From positions 1 to 36,077 of the IMG/VR virus record IMGVR_UViG_3300009158_000112: a DNA stretch of 36,077 nt. One strand, 5' to 3'. Under the pieces are notes generated by a model. The model saw only the letters and a program-made list of their open reading frames with translations, was not told the origin of the DNA and made no database searches. How positions within the stretch are numbered: the stretch's first letter is position 1; every line of letters starts with the position of its first letter. Below, piece by piece: positions 5,930-12,970 of this stretch. The DNA is from a virus. A program made the position numbers and the translations under genes.

Positions 5930-6194
5930 TTAGTACTGACCCCTATGTCTTTGATGAACATAATAGAGTAGGTTTTGAACTTTTTCTGCGTGATTCATAT
6001 TCAATAATTTAAAAGTCATTTCTTTGACATACTTACCGTTGTCTATTGAATATTCGATCGCACTTAACGTTGCAACAGTGTCCTTCTCATAAAAGATAGT
6101 ATTGTTCTCAGAATGAAATCCAGTAGTATCTATTTTTTTTAATTGATGTACAGCCGATTAATAAGGCTGAACTTAATATTAATAATTTATTCAT
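5930..6194 (-). pseudogene. Small lipoprotein gene with a +1 frameshift in an A8 run
   Basis: The ATG at 6194 encodes MNKLLILSSALLIGCTSIKK, a lipoprotein signal peptide with lipobox LIGC, then runs into TGA in the wrong frame. A shift at the A8 run (T8 on the plus strand, about 6133-6140) joins it to a clean second frame, IDTTGFHSENNTIFYEKDTV, continuing for about 67 residues to the stop at 5930-5932. The total of 265 nt is one base too many for an 88-residue protein. Either a real slippage mutation or a sequencing error in a homopolymer would explain it. Confidence 0.7.
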
Positions 6195-6996
6195 GGTTAT
6201 TTTGTTTTCTTTCGTTTATTATTTCTATTAACTCGCTATAGTTTTTGTCTATTATAAATACAAAATTATATCCTAATTTTTCACAACTTTCTTTTTTAAA
6301 AAAATTAATTTTTATATTATTTTTATAAGTGTACGTCGATTTTATTTCTACAATTAAATTTTTATCCCTTATGAAAAAATCAGAATGATAAATCTTAGTG
6401 TTATTATTGACATTATATGGTATAGCTGGACCCCTTTCTACAATAATATTATTTTTATTACAAAAAATAAGAAAATCTAATTCATATGATCCTTGATACA
6501 AAATACCATTGTATGTTGATGTTTTAAAGGAGTTTTTTTGAATTTTATTCCATATTTCTGGAAATTGATTAGTATGCCGCACTCCATACTTATTCAAACA
6601 AGTTTTTTCTTTCTTTTTTTGATTATTAAATGTCTCTGAACCATATTTTTCCAATTTGGTCTTTCTGCTTTTCATTAAAGAATTATGAGTATTTCGCAAT
6701 GATAGTTCTCTCTGTAGAGCTGGATTATCGAAGTTTGATCCATATTTTTTAATTCTTTCTTTACTGGAACATGATTTACAGTTATGCACAGGTCTATTTG
6801 ATATTCCTCTAAATTGAATATTAAACGTTGCATCGCATAAATCACATTTAATATTTACTCTTGCGTGACTTCCACTAGGTAAATGAGTAGGGCTAACATA
6901 AAGTATTTGACCGACACTTGCAGAATATCCAAAACGTCTATACTGTTTCAAGTGATTTGAATTAACTTTAACTGGAACACGTTCATCTAAAAACAT
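6187..6996 (-). CDS. Putative homing-type endonuclease: zinc finger, KYG repeats, PD-(D/E)XK domain
   Basis: 269 residues. A zinc-binding region comes first (CDLC about residue 51, CKSC about 74). It is followed by three helical repeats, each with a KYG core (KKYGSNFDNP, EKYGSETFNN, NKYGVRHTNQ; residues about 82-145), of the sort found in phage-borne homing endonucleases. The C-terminal half carries YELDFLIFCNKNNIIVERG and HSDFFIRDKNLIVEIKS, a PD-(D/E)XK nuclease pattern (SD...VEIK). The DNA target is unknown; it is free-standing, not in an obvious intron. It shares the KYG repeats with the endonuclease at 20930-22513. Its stop overlaps the lipoprotein start by 8 nt. Confidence 0.7.
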   Translation of the reverse strand: MFLDERVPVKVNSNHLKQYRRFGYSASVGQILYVSPTHLPSGSHARVNIKCDLCDATFNIQFRGISNRPVHNCKSCSSKERIKKYGSNFDNPALQRELSLRNTHNSLMKSRKTKLEKYGSETFNNQKKKEKTCLNKYGVRHTNQFPEIWNKIQKNSFKTSTYNGILYQGSYELDFLIFCNKNNIIVERGPAIPYNVNNNTKIYHSDFFIRDKNLIVEIKSTYTYKNNIKINFFKKESCEKLGYNFVFIIDKNYSELIEIINERKQNNHE

Positions 6997-7062
6997 AATA
7001 CATAATTCTTTTAATTATATATTAGTTTTAACCCTAAGAAATGTCATGAATATTCAAAAGGT

Positions 7063-7404
7063 TTATTTATTTTTAATGTATTCTGAATATTCATTGTTCT
7101 CAAGCAGTTCCATCAATACTTCTCCATGACAAATCATTTTCATTCCTTCAGTATAATATGAAGGAGTTTGGCAACACCAGCACCCGAGAGTCTTTCCTTC
7201 GAGTTCATGTAAGTGTTCCAATAACCATTTGCCTTCGCCTTCTAGAATATACTTTCTATAACTCTCGACAGCCTCTTCTCGAGAAGCAACTATTTGAGTT
7301 GCATTGGTCGGTTTATTATCGATATGTGTGAACGGATTTCCCCATTTTGAGCCGCGTCCAATATACACATCATATGGTTCCCGTTTAAAGTGAACTACTT
7401 TCAT
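7063..7404 (-). CDS. DUF4326 protein (113 aa)
   Basis: 113 residues starting MKVVHFKREPYDVYIGRGSK. The patterns YIGRGSKWGNPF (about residues 13-24), SREEAVESYRKYIL, and LEGKTLGCWCCQTP with CHGEVLMELL define DUF4326, a small domain common in phages and related in pattern to nucleoside/ADP-ribose-type folds; the function is unproven. The start at 7404 lies 2 nt downstream of the preceding stop; the alternative ATGs at 7419 and 7428 would overlap the upstream gene. Confidence 0.8.
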   Translation of the reverse strand: MKVVHFKREPYDVYIGRGSKWGNPFTHIDNKPTNATQIVASREEAVESYRKYILEGEGKWLLEHLHELEGKTLGCWCCQTPSYYTEGMKMICHGEVLMELLENNEYSEYIKNK

Positions 7405-7406
7405 TT

Positions 7407-7616
7407 TTATCGTTTCCATGTTATACATCCATCTACCCAGATTTCCAGTACTGAGCTGTCTTTTTGTGCATGTTTTGAATATGCTTCGACATTTTTTATT
7501 TTATCATATACTCGGTGTTTATTACCTTTGTATACAAGTTTAATCACAGATCCTCCTGGAATCAGGCTTAAATCATTTGTTCGGTAGCCGGCTCCGACGT
7601 TTATTTCGTGTCCCAT
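7407..7616 (-). CDS. Hypothetical phage protein (69 aa)
   Basis: 69 residues starting MGHEINVGAGYRTNDLSLIP. The pattern GGSVIKLVYKG (about residues 21-31), then VYDKIKNVEAYSK and EIWVDGCITWKR, suggests a small beta-rich fold seen in other phage hypotheticals. The function is unknown. It is tightly packed, 3 nt after the lipoprotein gene and 2 nt before the DUF4326 gene, so probably in one operon with them. Confidence 0.65.
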   Translation of the reverse strand: MGHEINVGAGYRTNDLSLIPGGSVIKLVYKGNKHRVYDKIKNVEAYSKHAQKDSSVLEIWVDGCITWKR

Positions 7617-7619
7617 ATT

Positions 7620-7850
7620 TTATTTAATTTGTATCATAGTAACACTCTCTACTCCTCGGTAGATAAGTATATTCACAGTATCGTCCACTGTTATTTTATA
7701 CAGACCATGAGTGATTTGTTCTGAAAGTTTTTCTATTTTTATGTTTCCTGCATGATAAGTCAGATCTTCGTCTAATTTTGAAACAGTACGATTCGTAGAT
7801 TGACTACAAGATAGTAACAATAGAGTAATAAAGATTAATAAGTATTTCAT
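7620..7850 (-). CDS. Small lipoprotein (76 aa)
   Basis: 76 residues with a lipoprotein signal peptide (MKYLLIFITLLLLSCSQSTN, lipobox LLSC, Cys15). The mature part of about 60 residues is predicted soluble. It would be exported and lipid-anchored in the host envelope. Phage-borne lipoproteins of this size often act in superinfection exclusion; that is inference only. The nearby broken gene at 5930-6194 encodes a second, unrelated small lipoprotein. Confidence 0.7.
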   Translation of the reverse strand: MKYLLIFITLLLLSCSQSTNRTVSKLDEDLTYHAGNIKIEKLSEQITHGLYKITVDDTVNILIYRGVESVTMIQIK

Positions 7851-7872
7851 GTTATTTTTTTGTAGAGTCCAA

Positions 7873-8236
7873 TTAATATTCGTGTTTCTCTAAATTAAAC
7901 GCTTTAAATATTTCTTCGGCATCTGCCGGTAATATTTTTATCCAGATAAAAACTTCTCCATATGGATTTGTTCCAATATTACATCCTCCAAATTCCCAAT
8001 AGTCAATCTGACCAAAATAGGTATTTTCTCAGAATGAAATAGCCCAATGTGGTGTATTTTCCTGTATTATAGGAAATGCTTCCATGTATGTTAGTTTACT
8101 AGGTTTCCTTTGAAAGACTCCTGGATTGTCTACTGTTCCCTTTTCATCTACCCAACTCTTATATGACTTTGATAAAGCAGCATCATAAAGTTCTCTTGGA
8201 TTTTTTTGGAATATTTTTTATTATCGCATGCTTCAT
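7873..8236 (-). pseudogene. Broken hypothetical gene (frameshift plus in-frame TGA)
   Basis: The ATG at 8236 gives MKHAIIKNIPKK, then a shift at an A7 run is needed to continue as NPRELYDAALSKSYKSWVDE and on to HWAISF. An in-frame TGA interrupts (8032-8034 region), after which ENTYFGQIDYWEFGGCNIGT continues to the stop at 7873-7875. The length of 364 nt is 3n+1, agreeing with a one-base insertion. The two lesions in one gene suggest true decay more than a single read error. The coding pattern is otherwise clear; the function is unknown. Confidence 0.65.
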
Positions 8237-8240
8237 TTCA

Positions 8241-8570
8241 CTATCCAGGTATTTTATTTTCAAATTCTTCTTTTAGCTTAAGATAGCTATCATACCGTCT
8301 ATTCTTGGCCCATTTTGCATCTCGCTCATTATCTTTAATTCTCAGGTTGAATTCTTCATCTGTTTCTTCAATCATTCGAGTAACAATTGCATAGTAATGA
8401 GGATCCCATGAGTTATTTTCAGAATAGTAACCTTCATCACGACCAATAGTAAGGTGATCAGAATCTTGGAATTCAATATGTTTAATATCTTTCCATTCAA
8501 TTGGGTTATCGGACTGTATGTGAAAAATATCAGTCGCAATCTTGATTTTGGTTGGTGATTTATCTTTCAT
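8241..8570 (-). CDS. Hypothetical protein (109 aa)
   Basis: 109 residues starting MKDKSPTKIKIATDIFHIQS. The first half (IKHIEFQDSDHLTIGRD) looks beta-rich; the second is charged and helical (EETDEEFNLRIKDNERDAKW). No family is recognised. A longer frame opens at 8681, but the ATG at 8570 gives an 11-nt overlap with the upstream HD-domain gene and avoids a 120-nt overlap. Probably co-transcribed with it. Confidence 0.65.
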   Translation of the reverse strand: MKDKSPTKIKIATDIFHIQSDNPIEWKDIKHIEFQDSDHLTIGRDEGYYSENNSWDPHYYAIVTRMIEETDEEFNLRIKDNERDAKWAKNRRYDSYLKLKEEFENKIPG

Positions 8571-9084
8571 CTTTAAATAGGTCAAGTAAATATGCATATA
8601 GTGGAAAGTATTCATGCTGAAACTTTCCTTCAACTCCAAGTTGTTCACCGAAGTTTTTATTTTCTTTTTTGTACATTTCAAACATTCGTGACTGCGTCAT
8701 TTTAGAATACTGCACGTTTGCAATACGATCACATAATTTTACGAATATTGCACCCGGCGTCATTCTGATTCCAGTATAATATGCATCATTTGCTCGCTCT
8801 TTACGATTCTTTCCTTTCTCATTTGAGACAGCGTAAATAATATCTGCTGCATGTTCTCCAAGAACTTCTTTAACATCATTATAAGAGGTGCGAGTATCTT
8901 CGATTAGGTCATGTCCAAATGCAGCTAACCTACATTCATACCTTAGTTTTTCGCTTAGCAGATGTTCATAACTATGTGCTACCTGTGCGACCATTCTTAG
9001 ATGGAATTCATATGGCAAATACTTGTCGTAATAATGATTTGTGTTATTGTGCTGATCGACGCACCACTGGATTTTCTTTTCCAT
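8560..9084 (-). CDS. HD-domain hydrolase of the SpoT/MESH1 type (174 aa)
   Basis: 174 residues with the HD-family signature for ppGpp hydrolases: an N-terminal helix with H (about residues 28-38), then RLAAFGHDLIEDTRTSY (HD followed by ED, about residues 52-68) and KLCDRIANVQ (D, about residues 116-125). Such stand-alone domains remove pyrophosphate from (p)ppGpp or related alarmones. In a phage this would counter the stringent response; the substrate is not proven by sequence. It is adjacent to the cREC gene (1 nt gap) and overlaps the following gene by 11 nt. Confidence 0.8.
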   Translation of the reverse strand: MEKKIQWCVDQHNNTNHYYDKYLPYEFHLRMVAQVAHSYEHLLSEKLRYECRLAAFGHDLIEDTRTSYNDVKEVLGEHAADIIYAVSNEKGKNRKERANDAYYTGIRMTPGAIFVKLCDRIANVQYSKMTQSRMFEMYKKENKNFGEQLGVEGKFQHEYFPLYAYLLDLFKDER

Positions 9085-9085
9085 A

Positions 9086-9544
9086 TTATACTGTGTGTTT
9101 TATTTCTACTCTTACACAGGTTTGAGGCTGTGCTTCGTTCATTAAAAAGTTGTTAATATAACCCATGATATTTGCAGAACCGATTGGATTTGCAGAATGT
9201 GTGTATATTGTTGGAAACGGCATGTTTTTTGCGCGCTTTACATCTCGTGGAGTAAGTTCCCATTTAGGATTCATATCATAAAAATGATTCATTATCCATT
9301 TTGCACAGTCTAATCCTGTTTTTTCAGCAATGTTTGAATAATCTAATTCAAAATTGGGAGAAACGTTCCGGTAATATTCCTGCATTGCAGATTCACCAAG
9401 ATCATGGTCTAATGATATTGTCGAGATGTTCTCTAACCCAAGTTCTTTAACTTTGGCTACAAACTCATCATAATTGCGAACCACAACCCAATCTCTATCA
9501 ACCGGAGTTCGAACGTCGTCTAAATAAATTCTTTGTTTTTCCAT
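9086..9544 (-). CDS. Cyclic-phosphate processing receiver-like (cREC) protein (152 aa)
   Basis: 152 residues with the cREC pattern: RIYLDDVRTPVDRDW (DD near the N-terminus), VRNYDEFVAKVKELG, ISLDHDLG (LDHDLG, about residues 43-50), TGLDCAKWIMNH and a C-terminal HSANPIGSANIMGYINNFL. The family is a receiver-fold domain proposed to process cyclic phosphate ends in RNA repair or nucleotide metabolism. It is the first gene of the minus-strand operon running to 3953 and is divergent from the virion genes. Confidence 0.75.
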   Translation of the reverse strand: MEKQRIYLDDVRTPVDRDWVVVRNYDEFVAKVKELGLENISTISLDHDLGESAMQEYYRNVSPNFELDYSNIAEKTGLDCAKWIMNHFYDMNPKWELTPRDVKRAKNMPFPTIYTHSANPIGSANIMGYINNFLMNEAQPQTCVRVEIKHTV

Positions 9545-9603
9545 TTATAAATCAATTATACTCAAATCGAATTACAATATTAAATTTTTGACATACTTTT
9601 CTT

Positions 9604-9620
9604 GATAAATAAATTAAAAT
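9604..9620 (+). promoter_or_regulatory. Candidate late promoter motif
   Basis: GATAAATAAATTAAAAT lies 12 nt before the ATG of the first virion-block gene. It belongs to a recurring (G/A)ATAAATAATAAAA motif found in front of many genes here and resembles the T4 late promoter TATAAATA. Confidence 0.5.
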
Positions 9621-9631
9621 AAATCACTGAT

Positions 9632-10285
9632 ATGCCAGGAAGAGTTTTAAATTTCTCAGAATTTGCAGGTAAGTACTCTAGCGATGATGAAAAGACCCTA
9701 GATTCATTTACTCAATCCTCAAATAACTTCGAAGAAGGATTTGACAAAGAATCATATAACCAAAAACCAATTGGCCCAAATAAACCAGTAGAAGGAGGCA
9801 TTGAAATGACACCGCCTCAGCCTGGAGAAGTAGGATCACCTAAATTTACATCAGCAGTTGATGCTGGCATGAATGCACCAGAAGAAGTTGAAGCGCCTGC
9901 TGAAACTCCAGCTGAACCTACAGAAGAGGAAGAACCAGTAGAACAAGAAGAAACTGAAGAAGTAACTGAACCTGCAGAAGAGGAAGAATCAGAAGAGAAG
10001 AAAGAAGGAGAAGAAGTTCCTGAACCAGAAGCTGGTGCAAATCCTAAAAACGTTGAAGAATCGTATAGAGTTAAAAATTTCCGTGGATTCCTTAATGAAT
10101 CGCATAACGAATACTTATTCGACGATGATTGGAAAGAAGAGGCAGAGGAAGATGATTACAAATGTCCTACTTGCGGAGAAGAAGATTATACTTCAGATTT
10201 CGGAGAAGAATCAGATGATGAACATTGCCCAGACTGTGGTGCAGAATTCGACAAATTTGGAGCAACCTGCGGGTGCAATATGTAA
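9632..10285 (+). CDS. Acidic protein with two capsid-targeting-like motifs and a zinc ribbon (217 aa)
   Basis: 217 residues. The N-terminus RVLNFSEFAGKYSS has the FxEF motif seen in T4 capsid-targeting sequences. Residues about 60-138 are an extremely acidic E/P/A-rich segment, like scaffold or internal head proteins. A second copy, YRVKNFRGFLNES, occurs near residue 145. The C-terminus is acidic with a zinc ribbon (CPTCG about residue 178, CPDCG about 200, plus CGC). The layout suggests a virion or scaffold protein possibly cut by the head protease to release the C-terminal module. It is the first gene of the plus-strand cluster, with a late-type motif just upstream. Confidence 0.65.
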   Translation: MPGRVLNFSEFAGKYSSDDEKTLDSFTQSSNNFEEGFDKESYNQKPIGPNKPVEGGIEMTPPQPGEVGSPKFTSAVDAGMNAPEEVEAPAETPAEPTEEEEPVEQEETEEVTEPAEEEESEEKKEGEEVPEPEAGANPKNVEESYRVKNFRGFLNESHNEYLFDDDWKEEAEEDDYKCPTCGEEDYTSDFGEESDDEHCPDCGAEFDKFGATCGCNM

Positions 10286-10302
10286 AAATATATTTAGAAA
10301 AG

Positions 10303-10899
10303 GTGACAGATATAATTATCGCATTTTTATCGGGAGTAATTGGACCAGTGATAGTTGTCATGGTTAGTCATTATTTGACAAAACGAAAGAAACCGGATGT
10401 TTTAGTAGAGACAGTTAATAATGCGAACATTATTAATGATGAGATCGAACATGTACTTGAAGAGTATAAAGCAGATCGTATTTGGATTTTACAATTCCAT
10501 AATGGTGGACACTTCTATCCTACTGGAAAATCGATTCAAAAATTTAGTATGATCTACGAATTTGTTAGATTATCGAAAGATACAATTAGAGAAAACTTTC
10601 AAAATATTCCAGTAAATCTTTTTAGTAAAGCATTATCAAAGGTATTGAAGGATGACTATCTTGCAATAACTGACTATAAAGACGAAACTGTTGCAACTTG
10701 TGGTTTAAAATATCTTTCAGATGAATGTAGAACAAAAAGTTCATACTTCTTTGGAATCAGAAACTTCGAAAATCGTTTAATTGCAGTACTGGGAGTAGAA
10801 TATACTGATCGTAAGCGAGTATTAAATGCTGAAGAAATTGTGAAATTACGAGTATCTGCTGCTCAAATTAGCGGAGAATTAGCATCACATCTTAAATGA
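10303..10899 (+). CDS. Membrane-anchored GAF-like domain protein (198 aa)
   Basis: A GTG start at 10303 gives 198 residues: a single N-terminal membrane segment (TDIIIAFLSGVIGPVIVVMV), then KRKK, then a GAF-like domain (about residues 55-195) with DRIWILQFHNGGHFYPTGKS and a terminal SAAQISGELASHL helix. The open frame reaches back to 10225 without an ATG, and that part overlaps the upstream gene, so GTG is chosen. The domain is found in phage hypotheticals, sometimes with a membrane anchor; the ligand is unknown. Its TGA overlaps the ATG of the 51-residue gene. Confidence 0.65.
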   Translation: MTDIIIAFLSGVIGPVIVVMVSHYLTKRKKPDVLVETVNNANIINDEIEHVLEEYKADRIWILQFHNGGHFYPTGKSIQKFSMIYEFVRLSKDTIRENFQNIPVNLFSKALSKVLKDDYLAITDYKDETVATCGLKYLSDECRTKSSYFFGIRNFENRLIAVLGVEYTDRKRVLNAEEIVKLRVSAAQISGELASHLK

Positions 10900-11051
10900 A
10901 GAAACTAGTTGAAAACTATTTTGAATTTATACAGTCGGCTCAGATCGCCCAGAATCCCAACGCGTATACAATGTACAGCGCAAACCCACAAGGATTTACA
11001 CATTCTAGAGCACAAGCAATTGCACGATATGCACAAAAGTGCAAGGACTAA
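10896..11051 (+). CDS. Small protein with FxFI N-terminal motif (51 aa)
   Basis: A short gene in ATGA overlap with the GAF-like gene. The product starts MKKLVENYFEFIQSAQIAQN and continues to a basic C-terminus rich in A and Q (AQAIARYAQKCKD). YFEFIQSA closely fits the capsid-targeting-like motif of neighbouring products (compare SYQEFINEA). It overlaps the convergent gene at 11048-11299 by 4 nt. Probably a small internal virion protein. Gene calling with a 60-residue minimum would miss it. Confidence 0.6.
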   Translation: MKKLVENYFEFIQSAQIAQNPNAYTMYSANPQGFTHSRAQAIARYAQKCKD

Positions 11052-11299
11052 TCGTCGTCTTCGTCCAGCTCATCTAATCGCGTGGGAAAGATACTTATAC
11101 TGCTAATCTCCCAATTTAATAGAACATCATCCAAATCATCGTGAACTATCGAAAGAGTTTGAATCTCTTCACCGATTGTTTTATAGCTATGTGTTAGAAT
11201 TTTTTCTTTGATTTGTTCCAACTTTGATAAAATTGTCGTTTCTAATTCTTTACGAATTGCCTGCGACTTAACTATCAGTTCATCATTTATTTTTGCCAT
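11048..11299 (-). CDS. Small coiled-coil protein (83 aa), opposite strand
   Basis: 83 residues starting MAKINDELIVKSQAIRKELE; the first half is a heptad-like helix, the C-terminus is acidic (RLDELDEDDD). It is the only minus-strand gene inside the plus-strand virion block, and overlaps the preceding gene tail to tail by 4 nt. No family is recognised. Confidence 0.55.
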   Translation of the reverse strand: MAKINDELIVKSQAIRKELETTILSKLEQIKEKILTHSYKTIGEEIQTLSIVHDDLDDVLLNWEISSISIFPTRLDELDEDDD

Positions 11300-11379
11300 A
11301 CATTACTTTTATATTACGAAATATCGTTTGGTTTCTAAATAAATAAACTAAAGATCAAATCTTATTAAAATAACATAAC

Positions 11380-11838
11380 ATGAGAATGAAAAATTTTAAA
11401 AGCATTAGACGCCTCCTTGAGCAAGCAGCATTACCTGCAGCAATTGAGCCAAATGCAACGGCATCACTAGGACTTCAACCAGAAGCTCCAGAAACTCCAG
11501 AAATGCCAATCGATTATCCAGCACAACAGCTTGCGCTTCCAGCAGAAGGTCAAGCATCTGCTCCAGTTGATCCAATGACGATGACTGTTGGTGATTTCAT
11601 CAATAAATGTAAAGAGAATGATCCATTGGTAGCAATGGGAATTGAATCATATGTTGAAAAGAATCGTCATATGTTTGGCGGTCACACTGCACAACCTGCA
11701 CAAATGATGACTCAACCAGATCAGGATTTGACATTTTCCGCTGCAGTTGCTCCACAAGATGCACAAATTGCACCTCCTGCACCAGTACAACCATTTTCAT
11801 TAGATCAATCACAAGATTCTCTAAATTTTCCAGGATAA
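11380..11838 (+). CDS. Virion-type protein, Ala/Pro/Gln-rich, with N-terminal targeting-like motif (152 aa)
   Basis: 152 residues starting MRMKNFKSIRRLLEQAALPA; MKNFKSIRRLLEQA resembles the T4 capsid-targeting sequence with a possible E/A cleavage region. A low-complexity A/P/Q/E segment follows, then a small folded part (MTVGDFINKCKENDPLVAMG), then another A/P/Q-rich tail. ATGs at 11380 and 11386 are both possible. The composition fits an internal head or structural protein. A late-type AT motif (AAATAAATAAACTAAA) lies about 30 nt upstream. Confidence 0.6.
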   Translation: MRMKNFKSIRRLLEQAALPAAIEPNATASLGLQPEAPETPEMPIDYPAQQLALPAEGQASAPVDPMTMTVGDFINKCKENDPLVAMGIESYVEKNRHMFGGHTAQPAQMMTQPDQDLTFSAAVAPQDAQIAPPAPVQPFSLDQSQDSLNFPG

Positions 11839-11839
11839 A

Positions 11840-12121
11840 ATGATTAAGGGCTTTGTAAACTATATAGTTGAAGTAATGGGAACTGACTCAATGGAACGAG
11901 ATCCAGCAGATATTATTATGAGCCCCGATACAGAACGTGCAAGCGCAATGATGTTTTATGCAGGATCATCTGGGTCTATTCCAGCACAATGGAATAATTC
12001 ACCTTTCTTAAGCGGTGGAAGATTAACCAGCGCCTTCGGATTAAACCCAAAGACGGCTAAGAAGAAGAACGTATTATCATACCATGATTTTAGAAAAGCA
12101 GCAAAGCATTTTTCAAAATAA
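11840..12121 (+). CDS. Small virion-type protein (93 aa)
   Basis: 93 residues starting MIKGFVNYIVEVMGTDSMER. No known domain. The C-terminus NVLSYHDFRKAAKHFSK contains a SYHDF element much like the N-terminal SYQEF of the 12517 gene, so the motif may occur at either end. The ATG is 1 nt after the preceding stop, indicating coupling. Its TAA is part of the late-type motif at 12117-12132. Confidence 0.6.
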   Translation: MIKGFVNYIVEVMGTDSMERDPADIIMSPDTERASAMMFYAGSSGSIPAQWNNSPFLSGGRLTSAFGLNPKTAKKKNVLSYHDFRKAAKHFSK

Positions 12122-12132
12122 ATAATAAAAAT
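12117..12132 (+). promoter_or_regulatory. Candidate late promoter motif
   Basis: AATAAATAATAAAAAT, 10 nt before the ATG at 12143 and overlapping the stop codon of the upstream gene. It is an almost exact match to the motif at 29621, 35772 and, on the minus strand, 14958 and 18262. Confidence 0.55.
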
Positions 12133-12142
12133 ATACACTACA

Positions 12143-12517
12143 ATGGCAGCATCATATGTTTCAAGTTTTAAGAAGTTCATGAAAACAGCAGAAAAAGAAA
12201 CTGCTCCTGAATTGGAAGTCGGTGCAAATCCAGCAGTTGAAGAACAAGTAACTCCAGCAGCACCAGTCGCACCGCCAAATACTGCTCCAAAAGCAGATAT
12301 TCCAGTGGCTCCGCCAAGTATTGAAGCAAATCCTGCAGTAATTGCAACTCGACAAGCAGCAGCAGCAGCTATTGCAAACAGAGATAAAGTTATCTCTGAT
12401 AAACAAGCAGAACTTGATAAACTTAAAGCTGCACAGGACGCTTTAGTAAATACGGCAAACACTAACTTAAATAAAGCATTGCAAGATGCTGGAAAAGCAG
12501 CAAACCCAACAACATAA
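12143..12517 (+). CDS. Ala/Pro-rich virion-type protein with FxxF motif (124 aa)
   Basis: 124 residues starting MAASYVSSFKKFMKTAEKET. YVSSFKKFMKTAE matches the targeting-like motif and is close to the C-terminal VSSFSDFMQRK of the 34022 gene. An A/P-rich disordered region follows, then a coiled-coil helix (DKVISDKQAELDKLKAAQDA). ELEVGANPAVEE near residue 22 echoes PEAGANPKNVEE of the 9632 product and might be a processing site. The stop overlaps the next start by 1 nt. Confidence 0.6.
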   Translation: MAASYVSSFKKFMKTAEKETAPELEVGANPAVEEQVTPAAPVAPPNTAPKADIPVAPPSIEANPAVIATRQAAAAAIANRDKVISDKQAELDKLKAAQDALVNTANTNLNKALQDAGKAANPTT

Positions 12518-12963
12518 TGGAAAAACGAGTAAAGTCATATCAGGAATTCATCAATGAGGCAACAAAAGAAGTTGTTTACCCGACTAACTTTACTGGCATG
12601 GTACAGAGCGCTCTAGCTGGAGTCTATACGTCAGTAATGGCAATCGCACAGGAACTTGCAAATGAAAAAGCTGCTCGAAATCCTGGTAGATATACTGGAA
12701 CAATTGAGGATATTGATATTACCAGAGCTATGAATCTTATTTTTCATAGCGACTGGAAAAAGAAATTAAAACAAAAAGCACTTGGCCAAATGATGCATAA
12801 ATCAATGGAACGTGCAGGCAAGCAAGATGCAGTTATTGCAAAAAAGAACCAGCGAGCAATGGGTAGAATGCTAGGAGACAAAGGCTTTACAGTCGATGTC
12901 GACAAATCTAGTGTTAGATTCAGTGACGATGGATCAGGTGGCGGACCGGGATCAAATCAATAA
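12517..12963 (+). CDS. Virion-type protein with T4-like capsid-targeting N-terminus (148 aa)
   Basis: 148 residues starting MEKRVKSYQEFINEATKEVV. KSYQEFINEA is almost the same as the N-terminal capsid-targeting sequence I recall for T4 internal proteins (MKTYQEFIAEA), which is cut by prohead protease gp21. The remaining protein is basic and helical (KKKLKQKALGQMMHKSMERA) with a G/S/D-rich tail, fitting a DNA-associated internal head protein. It is part of a tightly packed run (1-nt overlap upstream, 7 nt to the next start). Confidence 0.65.
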   Translation: MEKRVKSYQEFINEATKEVVYPTNFTGMVQSALAGVYTSVMAIAQELANEKAARNPGRYTGTIEDIDITRAMNLIFHSDWKKKLKQKALGQMMHKSMERAGKQDAVIAKKNQRAMGRMLGDKGFTVDVDKSSVRFSDDGSGGGPGSNQ

Positions 12964-12970
12964 ACTAACG

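Noticed and set aside
6105-8040. Same 15-base sequence (TTCTCAGAATGAAAT) in both frame-broken genes
   Set aside because: About one such match is expected by chance in a window of this size; the flanks do not match.
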